DNA from: Bacillus sp. RAR_GA_16
GTDB taxonomy: Bacteria > Bacillota > Bacilli > Bacillales > Guptibacillaceae
Direction: 5' to 3'
Length of the DNA stretch: 64,000 nucleotides
NCBI RefSeq assembly: GCF_020165985.1
Contig: NZ_JAIUKZ010000009.1
Coordinates: 62,001-126,000 of the forward strand
The notes under the pieces: generated by a model
What the model was told of the DNA's origin: nothing
Databases searched by the model: none
The model's input: only the letters and a program-made list of their open reading frames with translations
Position numbers and translations under genes: made by a program
In this document: in pieces, positions 51,486 through 60,949 of the stretch
Layout: every line of letters starts with the position of its first letter
How positions within the stretch are numbered: position 1 is the first letter of the stretch

Positions 51486-52244
51486 ATGAAAAAAAAGGAA
51501 AAGAATGTTGTGATTGATATTGCATTTAATAATTGGGCGTTGAACGATACAGAAAACCAACGTTGGACGAAAGAGTGGATTGAAAGAAGAATGGAGATTT
51601 TTATGTCTTTCACTGCCAAAAGTCTAGAAAAACAAACCAATCAGAATTTCACAGCGCTTGTGCAATATGATGACCATACGGAGAATCTAGTTAAGAAAGC
51701 GATGAGAAAATATAAACGACTCCCAAAGAATATTAAGATGATCCGTCATAGTGAATTAAAGATGCAGTTTGAAGATCATATCCGAGAAGCAAAATATGGT
51801 TATTTTGTACGGCTAGACTCTGATGATCTTTACCATGAGTCATTTATTCAACAACTTCATGACTTCAAAGGAAATGAAGATATACAAGTCTTAATTAATC
51901 AAAAAGGTTATGTCTATGATGCTATTCAAGACCGCCTTGCAACTGTGTCTTTTAAATCACCGCCATTTTACACACTGGTTTATAAAACAGAGGACTATCT
52001 AAAGGGATATCGGTATGAAATGAAAGGGCATCGCTCAATTATAGAAATGCCTCATCATATATTAGAAAACCGAAATTACACAATCATCGTTCATGCACAA
52101 AATACTTCTACTACTTTTAAGGAAAAATATGAATCTGGTATGATTAACGATCCTTTTGAAAAAAAGAAAGTTCTGACCGAATTTCTAGGTGAAGAAAAAA
52201 ATCGCTTGAATATGATGGGGAAGTTATTAAATATCGTAAAATAA
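51486..52244 (+). CDS. Putative glycosyltransferase (rhamnosyltransferase-like)
   Basis: 252 residues, GT-A-like fold. N-terminal hydrophobic strand, then YDDHTENLV, and the metal-binding DSDD motif in GYFVRLDSDDLYHESFI (about residue 117). It resembles the putative rhamnosyl transferase family found near surface polysaccharide genes. The coding sequence is AT-rich (Lys/Asn/Ile-rich product) compared with most of the window. It stands alone, 440 bases upstream of a cassette that modifies envelope polymers. Donor and acceptor are unknown. Confidence 0.75.
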   Translation: MKKKEKNVVIDIAFNNWALNDTENQRWTKEWIERRMEIFMSFTAKSLEKQTNQNFTALVQYDDHTENLVKKAMRKYKRLPKNIKMIRHSELKMQFEDHIREAKYGYFVRLDSDDLYHESFIQQLHDFKGNEDIQVLINQKGYVYDAIQDRLATVSFKSPPFYTLVYKTEDYLKGYRYEMKGHRSIIEMPHHILENRNYTIIVHAQNTSTTFKEKYESGMINDPFEKKKVLTEFLGEEKNRLNMMGKLLNIVK

Positions 52245-52460
52245 GAAGACCCACTTGATGCACTTACTTTCTCAAACTTCTATAAGAAAGATAAAAGTGA
52301 ATGTATTAGGGAGTTTATTAGTGGAGAATACATAGTGGTACAGCAAGTTATAGGAATATACTGTTAGCTATATATCTGCACAATCCGTGGGGAAGGTAGC
52401 ATTTGTAAAAAGATGTACAGTAGAGATGTGTTTAGTTTAACAATAGTAGAATACCAAAAG

Positions 52461-52488
52461 AGGTTCTCCGATTTGGAGTGCCTTTTTA
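52461..52488 (+). terminator. Weak terminator-like hairpin in gene-free interval
   Basis: AGG..CTCC / GGAG..CCT stem with T run, about 215 bases after the glycosyltransferase gene. The rest of 52245-52683 is AT-rich and without a credible ORF. Confidence 0.4.
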
Positions 52489-52683
52489 TTTGGAATTCAA
52501 GGTCCACTGAATTAAAGAGTGTATTAACGAATAGAAAGATGCTATATCAGAAATATATTTTCTTTGTATTATTTATGTAAATTCCCCTTAATAAAAGATA
52601 ATAATTTACAATTTCACTTTTTTCTAGGAAGGCAATCGTGTAGTATTAACATTTGTATTCTATCATTTTCCAGGAGGAGCCAA

Positions 52684-55350
52684 TTGTCTACTAAATTAAA
52701 ACTATACCAACATTTATCCGTTATAGGAATCATTATATTTCTACTCGTGTTGTTATTTCATTCATTTATTTTTGGGGAGCAAAGCATTCTTAGGATAGGC
52801 GATACTCTCGATCAAATTGTACCCCTTTATGAATATTATCATCAATTGTTATACAATTCTTCTGAATTTCCTTTTTGGTCTTGGGAATCAGGTGTGGGCT
52901 CCAATTTCTGGGGAGCAAATGCCTATTACATGACAGGGGATCCATTTTTTTATTTGTCCTTGTTGTTTCCAGAAAAATCCTTTGGAATTTATTTTTACAT
53001 AATGACTTTCATGAAATTCATTTTGTCAGGGTATTTCTGGTATCTCTTCATGAAAGGGAATCAGATTAAGTATTTTCCTTCCCTTGTAACAGCCTTGATC
53101 TATACATTTAGTGGATGGATGATCTTCTTTAATTTAAGGTACTTATTCTGGGGAAGTATTTATGTGTTTATTCCCCTGCTTTTATTAGGAATTGATCGTG
53201 GATTGTCGAAAAAGAAGTGGTCGTTATTTATCGTCTCAGTGTTCACAATAGCCGTGACGAATTACTACTTCTTCTACATGGCAAGTTTTCTACTTGCGCT
53301 TTACTTTCTTTACAAGTATTTTCTACAAGATCAGATTAGTTTCAAAGGTTTCTTTAAACAGCTTGGGGCACTCAGTCTTTCCTACTTAGTAGGGCTCGGC
53401 ATGGCGTGCTTTATCTTTTTGCCTGCAGCTTATGCGGTATTCAGTAACATCCGTATGGGAGGCGGCATACCGGACTTTTACCAATTTTACAATCAGGAAA
53501 AGTTGAAGAGGATTTTTCTTGGAATGGTAGATGGTCGAACTTTTGGTGTCACCATATTATCGCTTATTTTGATTCCTCAGTTAGTGATTATGAAGTCTAA
53601 AATGAGAAGTAAACTAACGCACTTCTTTCTCATCATCGTATCCTGTCTATTCCTCATGATGCCTTTTGTATACTCCATGCTGAATGGATTTTCTTATGAG
53701 ACGGATCGATGGTACTTTATATTAATCGCGTTGTTTCTATATATGACAGGAACCGTTTTAGATAAGGTAAAAGATTTTCATGTAGGAAATAGTTTACTGG
53801 CTCTTATTCTACTTGTTTTAGTAGGATATCTTTCATTTCAATATGAACAGGAGTTAAGTAATCAAATCATCTTTGGAGCTATCATTGTTATACTCCTCTT
53901 ACTCTATCGATATATGAAATATGGTCTTATGATCAAATTCCTCCTTCTCATTATCATTAGCAGTAATTTAATCATTAACGGTGTAGATTACCGAGATAAA
54001 ATGGAATACTCAACTGATAATTTCTTTACAGAAGGAGAATATTTCTCTGACCATACGAAAGAAGCAATTGATTACATCGAAAATCAAGATTCAAGTTTTT
54101 ATCGCGTAACAAAAAATTACACGTCTTTTTCTTCGAATGATCAACTAATTCAGGGATATAAGGGATTGAGTATTTATCACTCGTTGGGGAACCCAGGTTA
54201 TTTAAAATTACTAGAAGAACATCACGTTCGCATGTTTGGCGCGATGTTTAATCAACCAGTAGGGTTTGATAATCGTTTATCACTTGAGGCACTTTTTAAT
54301 ACGAAGTATTACCTTGTGAAGGAAGACGATCACTTTACTCCTTTTGGATACCGTTTTCTTAAACAAATCGATGATGTCAAGATCTATAAGAACAATTATG
54401 CTTTGCCAATGGCGGTTGGTTTTGACACATACATTGCTGCTGATGATGCTGAGTCTCTTCCAGCTCCTCTCAAGGACCAGGCACTTCTAGTTGGAGTGGG
54501 CCTTTCCGAAGAGAAAGTAAAGGAAATTCCGATTGATTTGAAAAAAGGAAGTCAAGAAGACTTACGATATACGAAAAAGTCAGTACCGATTGAAGACATG
54601 GAATTTAAAAACATTGATGTTGATCGTGTGGATGATCATGAAGCAAGAATTACTGTCCATGAAGATGGTCAGATTCAAATTCCAGTTAGTTTGAGCGATA
54701 GTGGAGAGTATTTTATAGCGTTTACCCAAGAAAGAGAGAATAAGAGGATAAGTAATGCTATTGTTGTCACTGATAATGACGGTTATCGGAAAAAAGCTCT
54801 TGATCGAACCCACCGAGTCTACCGTCCACAGGAAAACGTTGCTATTAGTTTATATTCACGTGATCAGTTAGACGACGTTACACTGCGGTTCACAGCAGAC
54901 AATAGCTATCGATTAAAAGATGTATCGATTTATGTGCTGGATGAAGATTATTACGTCGAACGTATCAATGAATTAAAAAAGAACGCTTTAGAAGATGTAG
55001 CGTTTACCAACAATACAGTAAAAGGTTCAGTTTCGCTTCAAAATGATCAGATGATGCTTTTCTCCATACCTTATGATGCAGGTTGGAAAGCTCAAGTTGA
55101 TCAAAAAGATGTACCTATCTATTCACTTAGTAATGGCTTTGTAGGGGTGCCTGTAAAAAAAGGAACTCATGATATTGAATTAAATTATGTTTCGCCATGG
55201 TTCTATCAGGGATTAGGTATCTCAATTGTCTCTTTGCTCCTCTTTATAGGTTATTTCATGCGTGGAAGAATGAGGCGAAAAGCTCATGAAGATCATAGTG
55301 AGGTCGTATTTTCAATGGAAAGTAGGCTGAAAAAGAATGGAACGAAGTAG
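52684..55350 (+). CDS. yfhO: YfhO-family membrane glycosyltransferase (GT-C type)
   Basis: 888 residues from TTG 52684, chosen because AGGAGGA lies five to six bases upstream; the ORF from 52564 has no site. About twelve helices in the first 450 residues, with LRIGDTLDQIVPLYEYYHQLLYNSSEFPFWSWESGVGSNFWGANAYYMTGDPFFYLSLLFP. A large extracytoplasmic domain follows (about 455-840), then a last helix and basic tail. YfhO proteins transfer sugars from a lipid carrier to teichoic acid-type polymers outside the membrane. It overlaps the GT2 gene and is followed by GtrA, giving the CsbB/GtrA/YfhO three-part glycosylation system known in Bacillus and Listeria. The gene is AT-rich like its neighbours. 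Confidence 0.9.
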   Translation: MSTKLKLYQHLSVIGIIIFLLVLLFHSFIFGEQSILRIGDTLDQIVPLYEYYHQLLYNSSEFPFWSWESGVGSNFWGANAYYMTGDPFFYLSLLFPEKSFGIYFYIMTFMKFILSGYFWYLFMKGNQIKYFPSLVTALIYTFSGWMIFFNLRYLFWGSIYVFIPLLLLGIDRGLSKKKWSLFIVSVFTIAVTNYYFFYMASFLLALYFLYKYFLQDQISFKGFFKQLGALSLSYLVGLGMACFIFLPAAYAVFSNIRMGGGIPDFYQFYNQEKLKRIFLGMVDGRTFGVTILSLILIPQLVIMKSKMRSKLTHFFLIIVSCLFLMMPFVYSMLNGFSYETDRWYFILIALFLYMTGTVLDKVKDFHVGNSLLALILLVLVGYLSFQYEQELSNQIIFGAIIVILLLLYRYMKYGLMIKFLLLIIISSNLIINGVDYRDKMEYSTDNFFTEGEYFSDHTKEAIDYIENQDSSFYRVTKNYTSFSSNDQLIQGYKGLSIYHSLGNPGYLKLLEEHHVRMFGAMFNQPVGFDNRLSLEALFNTKYYLVKEDDHFTPFGYRFLKQIDDVKIYKNNYALPMAVGFDTYIAADDAESLPAPLKDQALLVGVGLSEEKVKEIPIDLKKGSQEDLRYTKKSVPIEDMEFKNIDVDRVDDHEARITVHEDGQIQIPVSLSDSGEYFIAFTQERENKRISNAIVVTDNDGYRKKALDRTHRVYRPQENVAISLYSRDQLDDVTLRFTADNSYRLKDVSIYVLDEDYYVERINELKKNALEDVAFTNNTVKGSVSLQNDQMMLFSIPYDAGWKAQVDQKDVPIYSLSNGFVGVPVKKGTHDIELNYVSPWFYQGLGISIVSLLLFIGYFMRGRMRRKAHEDHSEVVFSMESRLKKNGTK

Positions 55351-56323
55351 TAATCTGATATCAATTGTTGCTCCTGCCTTCAATGAAGGAAATGGACTTG
55401 TGCCATATTATGAAGAAATAAAAAAAATGCTGGATCAAACATTTTATTCATTTGAACTTATCTTTGTAAATGATGGAAGCAGTGATCAAACGTTAGAAGT
55501 ACTGAAAGAGATAAAAAAGAGTGACGAGCGAATCGGCATCATTAATTTAAGTCGTAATTTCGGTAAAGAAAATGCGGTGAAGGCTGGTTTGGATCATGCC
55601 AGAGGCGAGGCTGTCGTTGTCATGGACGCTGACCTTGAACATCCGCCGCATGTCCTCCTTGAAATGCTGGATCAGTTTGGAAAAGGTTACGATGTCGTCT
55701 TTACGAGAGCAGTTGATCGGAAGGGACAAAACTATATACGCAAAAAGCTATCGAGCACTTTTTATGACGTAATCAACAAAATAGCAGGTGACGGCATTTC
55801 TTTTCGCACTGGAGATAAGGATTTTATTCTGCTGAGCAGAAAAGCGGTGAATGCCTTGCTTGATCTCAATGAGTACAACCGTTTCTCAAAGGGGCTGTTC
55901 AAGTGGATTGGTTTTAACAGTACGGAAGTTACATTTGAACAAGGGGAGAGATTAGAAGGAGAATCGAAGTGGAGTATTAAGAAGCTTGCGCATTATTCCA
56001 TCGATGCAATCACATCCTTTTCATTCGTTCCGTTAAGGTTTTCTAGCTATATGGGGATGATCGTTTCATCGATATCATTTATTTATATGATTTATATTAT
56101 TGTCGACACGATTGTGAATGGCAGTTCCGTAGCTGGTTTTCCTACTCTGGTAACTCTTATTCTATTCTTAAGCGGAGTTATATTAATCTCTTTAGGAATT
56201 ATGGGTGAATACCTTGCACGGATCTTTATTGAGGTTAAGAAAAGACCAATCTATCTTATAGAGGAGTATCAACCAAGTGAGGAAGTTTACAATAAAAGAA
56301 CTTATTCAGAAAGCAAATACTAA
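55337..56323 (+). CDS. Family 2 glycosyltransferase (CsbB/GtrB-type polyprenyl-phosphate sugar transferase)
   Basis: 328 residues. GT-A domain: ISIVAPAFNEGNGLVPYYEEI, FVNDGSSDQTLEVLKEI, NFGKENAVKAGLDHARGEAVVVMDADLEHPP (DXD), and RTGDKDFILLSRKAVNALL; two C-terminal helices (about 240-300). It loads a sugar onto undecaprenyl phosphate at the inner face of the membrane. It overlaps YfhO by 14 bases and GtrA by 47 bases, so the three are co-translated and likely act in turn: charge, flip, transfer. Confidence 0.92.
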   Translation: MERSSNLISIVAPAFNEGNGLVPYYEEIKKMLDQTFYSFELIFVNDGSSDQTLEVLKEIKKSDERIGIINLSRNFGKENAVKAGLDHARGEAVVVMDADLEHPPHVLLEMLDQFGKGYDVVFTRAVDRKGQNYIRKKLSSTFYDVINKIAGDGISFRTGDKDFILLSRKAVNALLDLNEYNRFSKGLFKWIGFNSTEVTFEQGERLEGESKWSIKKLAHYSIDAITSFSFVPLRFSSYMGMIVSSISFIYMIYIIVDTIVNGSSVAGFPTLVTLILFLSGVILISLGIMGEYLARIFIEVKKRPIYLIEEYQPSEEVYNKRTYSESKY

Positions 56324-56696
56324 ATTCATACGTTTTGGTATAGTCGGAGTCATGAACACGATTAATTTCTATTTAATCTATTATATCTTGTTGCTTTTAA
56401 ACCTTTCCTACATGCCGTCTTACATTATCGCATATGGACTAAGTATGATTGGCTCCTATTTTCTAAACACGTTCTTCGTCTACAAAAGCACTGTGTCGAT
56501 AAAGAAATTTCTACAATTTCCTTTAGTGTACGTTGTTCAGTTTTTGATCAACTTGGTAGCGATCTATGTATGTGTGGAGATATTCAGGATTAGAGAAGAG
56601 CTTGCTCCTTTTCTATTCTTACCAATTACGGTTCTGATCACGTTCACATTAACGAAATTTATTATTGAGCCTAAGGAAACACAGGTAGATAACTAG
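56277..56696 (+). CDS. GtrA/GtcA-family flippase
   Basis: 139 residues, four helices, beginning KFIRFGIVGVMNTINFYLIYYILL (GtrA hallmark FxxVGxxNTxxxxxxF-like). The rest reads SYFLNTFFVYKS (N..F.F pattern) and QFLINLVAIYVCVEIFRI. It flips the polyprenyl-phosphate-linked sugar to the outer leaflet for YfhO. The 47-base overlap with the GT2 gene means its GTG start at 56277 lies deep in that gene; GAGGAG about ten bases upstream supports it. Confidence 0.9.
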   Translation: MRKFTIKELIQKANTKFIRFGIVGVMNTINFYLIYYILLLLNLSYMPSYIIAYGLSMIGSYFLNTFFVYKSTVSIKKFLQFPLVYVVQFLINLVAIYVCVEIFRIREELAPFLFLPITVLITFTLTKFIIEPKETQVDN

Positions 56697-56758
56697 GTAA
56701 TGAATTATATCATTAAAGGAAGTCGTACATGAGAAGAACGAAACCGTGAAATGAACTG

Positions 56759-56797
56759 CCTGAGTTCTTATTGAAAAAAACTCAGGTTTCTTTTTTA
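56759..56797 (+). terminator. Rho-independent terminator
   Basis: CCTGAGTT / AACTCAGG stem, 12-base loop and T-rich tract, ending the glycosylation cassette. Confidence 0.88.
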
Positions 56798-56894
56798 GAA
56801 CCCTTTTCATATCCTTAGATAAGTGGGGGATATGATCAAGGCCAATCGTGAATCATGTTAATACCCTAATCAAGCTGTGTAGAAGGAGGCAGAA

Positions 56895-57056
56895 ATGAAA
56901 GCATTCTTAAACCGCATATTCAGCTTACAGAAGTGCATGATTTGTAAGAAAAAGCCAATCCGAGCACGGTATTATTTAGATTATGAAGGGAATAAAAAGC
57001 CGGTTTGTGAAAAATGTGTGCCCTACGCGGAACGCAGAGCTTATCGGAAAGCTTAG
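56895..57056 (+). CDS. Small zinc-ribbon-like protein, 53 aa
   Basis: 53 residues from ATG 56895 (AAGGAGG seven bases upstream), too short for most ORF lists. It has two CxxC pairs, CMIC (about 14-17) and CEKC (about 38-41), spaced as in a small zinc ribbon, and a basic composition (pI high). It ends at 57056 and is followed by a palindrome and a terminator. Such proteins often bind nucleic acid or act as small regulators, but the family is not one I can name. Confidence 0.65.
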   Translation: MKAFLNRIFSLQKCMICKKKPIRARYYLDYEGNKKPVCEKCVPYAERRAYRKA

Positions 57057-57061
57057 AGTAT

Positions 57062-57106
57062 TTAAACAAACGTTTGATTAAACACCATGAAAATGGTGTT
57101 TTTCTT
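57062..57106 (+). terminator. Terminator preceded by CAAACGTTTG palindrome
   Basis: TTAAACAAACGTTTGATTAA-type palindrome (57062-57080) is followed by AACACCAT-GAAA-ATGGTGTT and a T run. The terminator is clear. The palindrome shares AAACGTTTGATTAA with a site near 6508. Confidence 0.75.
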
Positions 57107-57256
57107 ATTCCAACCTTAAGGCCATCGTGATTAGAGGACCCCCTCCACTTATTCAATTAAATAACTGTTAAAATGGATGAAAAAACGTATCGTTGTGCGA
57201 AGAGGCTCTCTAGTGGTTATAATAATAAAGGATTTGCATTTGTAAGGAGGAAAAGC

Positions 57257-57541
57257 ATGAAGCAACGCGAAAAAACTCCGCAGGATGACCCCCGCTACCA
57301 TGTGGCGAATCGGGAAGCGCTCATTGGGGTTGGCCTTGTCATAATAAATTTTATACTATGGTACGGTTTCGCATACGGTTTTGGGTCGAAACCAGTTGAT
57401 GAATATAACTATATTTTCGGATTACCTGCGTGGTTTTTCTACAGCTGTATTCTTGGGACAGTCATTGTACTTGCCCTCGTAATTTTTGCGGTTGTCTTTT
57501 TATTTAAAGAGGTTCCGTTTGATGAGGAGGATGAACAATGA
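57257..57541 (+). CDS. YhdT/DUF997-family small membrane protein
   Basis: 94 residues from ATG 57257 (AAGGAGG upstream). Two helices with NREALIGVGLVIINFILWYGFAYGFGSKPVDEYNYIFGLPAWFFYSCILG, typical of the DUF997/YhdT family that precedes sodium/pantothenate symporters. Overlaps panF by ATGA, so it is probably an accessory subunit of the transporter. Confidence 0.9.
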   Translation: MKQREKTPQDDPRYHVANREALIGVGLVIINFILWYGFAYGFGSKPVDEYNYIFGLPAWFFYSCILGTVIVLALVIFAVVFLFKEVPFDEEDEQ

Positions 57542-59004
57542 ACTGGGAAGTAGTCATTCCTCTCATTATTTTTCTCGTGATCATTTTCCTAATCGGTTTC
57601 TACGCGTCTACTCATTTAAAAGGAACTTCGAACTTTTTACAGGAATATTTTCTTGGCAGTCGTGAACTCGGCGGCTTTATTCTTGCGATGACGATGATTT
57701 CTACATATGGAAGTGCGAGCAGTTTCATTGGTGGGCCGGGTGTGGCATACACGATGGGACTTGGCTGGGTGCTGTTATCCATGACGCAGCTTGCGACTGG
57801 TTATTTTGTGTTATCTGTTCTGGGCAAGAAATTTGCGATTATGGCGCGGAAAATTCGAGCGGTCACCTTGATCGATTTCTTGAAGGAGCGCTATCAGAGT
57901 AAACGTGTTGTGATCTTATCTGCGCTTAGTATTATCATTTTCTTGTTTTCTGCCATGGCCGCTCAGTGGATTGGTGGCGCGCGACTCATTGAATCGCTAA
58001 CCGGCTTGCCTTATACGGGAGCGCTGTTTCTTTTTGCCGTATCGGTTCTTGTTTACGTGATAATTGGGGGCTTCAGAGCAGTTGCGATTACGGATACCGT
58101 TCAAGGTGTAGTGATGTTTAGTGGAACTCTCGTCATTCTCATTGGAACAATTATCGCTGGTGGCGGGGTCGAAAATATTATCACAACGCTCAGCACGGAA
58201 AATCCAGATCTCATTTCTCCTTTTGGAGCTGATCGTTCGCTGACGCCACTCTATGTATCATCTTTCTGGATTCTTGTTGGAGTTGGCGTAGTCGGTTTAC
58301 CTCAGGTTGCCGTACGAGCGATGTCATATAAAAGTTCTAAAGGCATGCATCGTGCGCTCATAATTGGGACGGTCGTCGTGGGTGTGATTATGCTTGGCAT
58401 GCATTTAACCGGTGTTTTTGCACAAGCGGTTTTACCTGGAATTGAAGTGGGCGATACCGTTATGCCTCGAATTGCTTTAGAAGTGCTGCCGTCCTGGCTA
58501 GCGGGAATTGTTCTTGCAGCACCGATGGCGGCTATTATGTCGACAGTGGATTCTTTGTTGCTTCTTGTTAGCTCGGCAATCGTGAAAGACGTTTACTTAA
58601 ATTATGTAAAACCCGACGCAAGCGATCAAACGATTAAGCGATTTAGCGTCGGTGTGACAGCGGTGTTAGGCGTATTGGTTTTTGCGATGGCTGTAAACCC
58701 ACCTGACCTACTCATATGGCTGAATTTATTTTCGTTCGGTGGACTTGAAGCCGCCTTTATTTGGCCGGTTGTCATGGGACTTTATTGGAAGCGAGGAAAT
58801 GCAAGCGGTGCGATGGCATCCATTGTCGTTGGTGTTGGTAGTTACATTGGCTTTAATACGTTTATGCCAAATGCGTTTGGGATGCATACTGTTGTATTAC
58901 CAGTTCTGCTCTCTTTTCTTAGTTATGTGAGTGTCAGTTTGATGACAAGACGGAAACATGCTGAGGTTCAGCATGAGGTGGTCATGAGGTTGTGGAAGGT
59001 GTAA
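57538..59004 (+). CDS. panF: Sodium/pantothenate symporter
   Basis: 488 residues, SSS family, thirteen helices. FLQEYFLGSRELGGFILAMTMISTYGSASSFIGGPGVAYTMGLGWVLLS, ALFLFAVSVLVYVIIGGFRAVAITDTVQGVVMF and the Na+ site GIVLAAPMAAIMSTVDSLLLLVSSAIVKDVYLNY are characteristic; the YhdT-like partner upstream supports the PanF assignment. It imports pantothenate, the precursor of coenzyme A. The stop codon abuts dispersed-element copy 13. Confidence 0.92.
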   Translation: MNWEVVIPLIIFLVIIFLIGFYASTHLKGTSNFLQEYFLGSRELGGFILAMTMISTYGSASSFIGGPGVAYTMGLGWVLLSMTQLATGYFVLSVLGKKFAIMARKIRAVTLIDFLKERYQSKRVVILSALSIIIFLFSAMAAQWIGGARLIESLTGLPYTGALFLFAVSVLVYVIIGGFRAVAITDTVQGVVMFSGTLVILIGTIIAGGGVENIITTLSTENPDLISPFGADRSLTPLYVSSFWILVGVGVVGLPQVAVRAMSYKSSKGMHRALIIGTVVVGVIMLGMHLTGVFAQAVLPGIEVGDTVMPRIALEVLPSWLAGIVLAAPMAAIMSTVDSLLLLVSSAIVKDVYLNYVKPDASDQTIKRFSVGVTAVLGVLVFAMAVNPPDLLIWLNLFSFGGLEAAFIWPVVMGLYWKRGNASGAMASIVVGVGSYIGFNTFMPNAFGMHTVVLPVLLSFLSYVSVSLMTRRKHAEVQHEVVMRLWKV

Positions 59005-59045
59005 TAGTGCCTGTCACCACCCGCTTTTTGAAAGAATTTGTCGAA
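59005..59045 (+). repeat. 41-bp dispersed element, copy 13
   Basis: TAGTGCCTGTCACCACCCG + CTTTTTGAAAGAATT + TGTCGAA, starting on the base after the panF stop codon. Confidence 0.95.
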
Positions 59046-59068
59046 TTATGAGTAAGGACATATATGTT

Positions 59069-59102
59069 AAGAGCTCTTCTTCATTGGAGGGCTCTTTTGT
59101 TA
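59069..59102 (+). terminator. Rho-independent terminator
   Basis: AAGAGCTCT / AGGGCTCTT stem with T run, after element copy 13. The remaining gap to 59390 is AT-rich and holds only short inverted repeats. Confidence 0.8.
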
Positions 59103-59390
59103 TTTTATGAAAAACACTTTACTAAGTGGACAAATTCCTGCCATCGTCCGTTATTTAAAACGTTTTTACGAACAAGAGATAAAAAACGATAAAAATGAAC
59201 GAGAATGCTCATTTTCTCTACACTTCCATACAAATTTCGACTTAAACTGATTGAGATTAATTCCTTTTTTGTAGGTGAAAAGTCATTATTTTAGCATTTT
59301 AAGTTCTTGTTCGGCTTAAAGATGCAATTTACCAAACATTCAATTAATGGAATAATTATGCTGATTACTACACTTTAAGGAGGAAACTGT

Positions 59391-60764
59391 TTGAAAAAGA
59401 AAGCGCTAACAATTACTCTTGCAACAGGTTTGATTCTTAGTCCGATGTCTTTCACTGTTGATGCTGCGAAGCCTGCTACAAATGAACAATCTGACCACGC
59501 CTTTGATAACAAGGTGATAAAGAAAATCAGCAGTGAAAACATGTATAACACTATTGCCTTACTATCAAAGCAACCTCGTGAAGCAGGTACTGAAGGAGAA
59601 TACAAAGCCGTTCAGTACATAAAAAGCGAGTTTGAGCGCTATGGCTACGAGACTGAACTACAGCCGTTTACGATTCAAGAGTGGGATGGTGGAAATTCAT
59701 CAATTTCTTTGAATGATCAAGTCTTTCCTGGCGATGTTCATACGTTTGAAGGATCGATTAACGATGATGTGACAGGATCTCTTGTTTATGTAGGACTTGG
59801 TTCTAAGGACGAAGTAGGTGATGAAGTTGCTGGAAAGATCGCATTAATTGAGCGCGGCACTTACAGCTTTTATGAAAAAATCCAGAATGTTTACGACAAG
59901 GGAGCGATTGGCGTTATTATGTTTAACGGTGAGGGACGTTCTGGCAATTCATTTGGATATGCTTATGAAGGTCAGGATATCCCCGCAGTAGCGATTACAA
60001 GAGAAGCTGGCCTTCAACTTGTGGAGCAGTTGAATAATGAAGACGTACAAGCTACTGTAAGTGTCGAAAATGCTGGGACAATTGATAAAACTTCTTATAA
60101 CGTCATTGCGAAAAAAGAGCCTCATCCGAATAAGGATAATGGACAAATTGTCAGCATCGGCGCGCATCACGATTCCGTCCCTAATGGACCAGGAGCAAAC
60201 GACGATGCTTCTGGTGTAGCGGCGACGCTAGAGCTAGCAAGAATTATGGCGAAAACACCTACGGATACAGAGCTTCGATTTGTCACATTTGGTGCAGAAG
60301 AAAAAGGGTTGGTCGGTTCGTACCATTATGCGGACTCATTAACTGATGAGGAAATAGAGAACACAGTCGCTCATTTCCAGATGGATATGGTGGGAAGTCG
60401 TGATGCGGGAGAACTCATCATGTTCACACCTGATGGAAATAAAAATCTCGTCACCGATCTTGGTGCATCAGCTGGAGCGAGAATTTCAGGCGCAGTTGAT
60501 TATGGAGAACTTGGACGAAGCGATCACGTGCCTTTCTTTCTAAAAGGGATTCCGGCTGCGCTCTTCATTCACGCACCGCTTGAGCCTTGGTACCATACCC
60601 CTGATGATACCATTGATAAAATTAGTAAAGAGAAACTTCAAAATGTCGCGGAGATTGTAGGAGCTGCAGTCTATCAGATTGCGCGCCCTGATACACCAGC
60701 ACTTGAAAAAGCGCGCGTTGCACCAAATCCAGCAGATTATGATTTCGATGATCGTCCATTGTAA
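59391..60764 (+). CDS. Secreted M28-family aminopeptidase with PA domain
   Basis: 457 residues from a TTG start (AAGGAGG upstream). Signal peptide with cleavage likely after VDAA (about 26). A PA insert lies at about 110-225 (GSLVYVGLGSKDEVGDEVAGKIALIERGTYSF). The M28 zinc site is visible: GAHHDSVPNGPGANDDASG, FGAEEKGLVGS, MDMVGS and SDHVPFFLKGIPA with a late His in WYHTPDDTIDKI. It cleaves N-terminal residues from peptides outside the cell, similar to YwaD of Bacillus subtilis. The gene has its own leader and terminator. Confidence 0.93.
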   Translation: MKKKALTITLATGLILSPMSFTVDAAKPATNEQSDHAFDNKVIKKISSENMYNTIALLSKQPREAGTEGEYKAVQYIKSEFERYGYETELQPFTIQEWDGGNSSISLNDQVFPGDVHTFEGSINDDVTGSLVYVGLGSKDEVGDEVAGKIALIERGTYSFYEKIQNVYDKGAIGVIMFNGEGRSGNSFGYAYEGQDIPAVAITREAGLQLVEQLNNEDVQATVSVENAGTIDKTSYNVIAKKEPHPNKDNGQIVSIGAHHDSVPNGPGANDDASGVAATLELARIMAKTPTDTELRFVTFGAEEKGLVGSYHYADSLTDEEIENTVAHFQMDMVGSRDAGELIMFTPDGNKNLVTDLGASAGARISGAVDYGELGRSDHVPFFLKGIPAALFIHAPLEPWYHTPDDTIDKISKEKLQNVAEIVGAAVYQIARPDTPALEKARVAPNPADYDFDDRPL

Positions 60765-60767
60765 GGA

Positions 60768-60812
60768 AAAAGGTTTGAAGCTGGGGCTTTTGCCCTCTCT
60801 TCAAGCCTTTTC
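60768..60812 (+). terminator. Rho-independent terminator
   Basis: AAAAGGTTTGAAG / CTTCAAGCCTTTT stem after the peptidase gene. Confidence 0.8.
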
Positions 60813-60949
60813 GATAGGATTACGTATTGAACAAACTTAGGTAAATGGTCTATCCAATTCGAATACCGGTCTATGATAAGATGAGAAGTATCAGCTGCAA
60901 AGCAGGGTGGGCGGCGGTACCCCGTTGATGAAAGGGGGTGCTGCCTATA

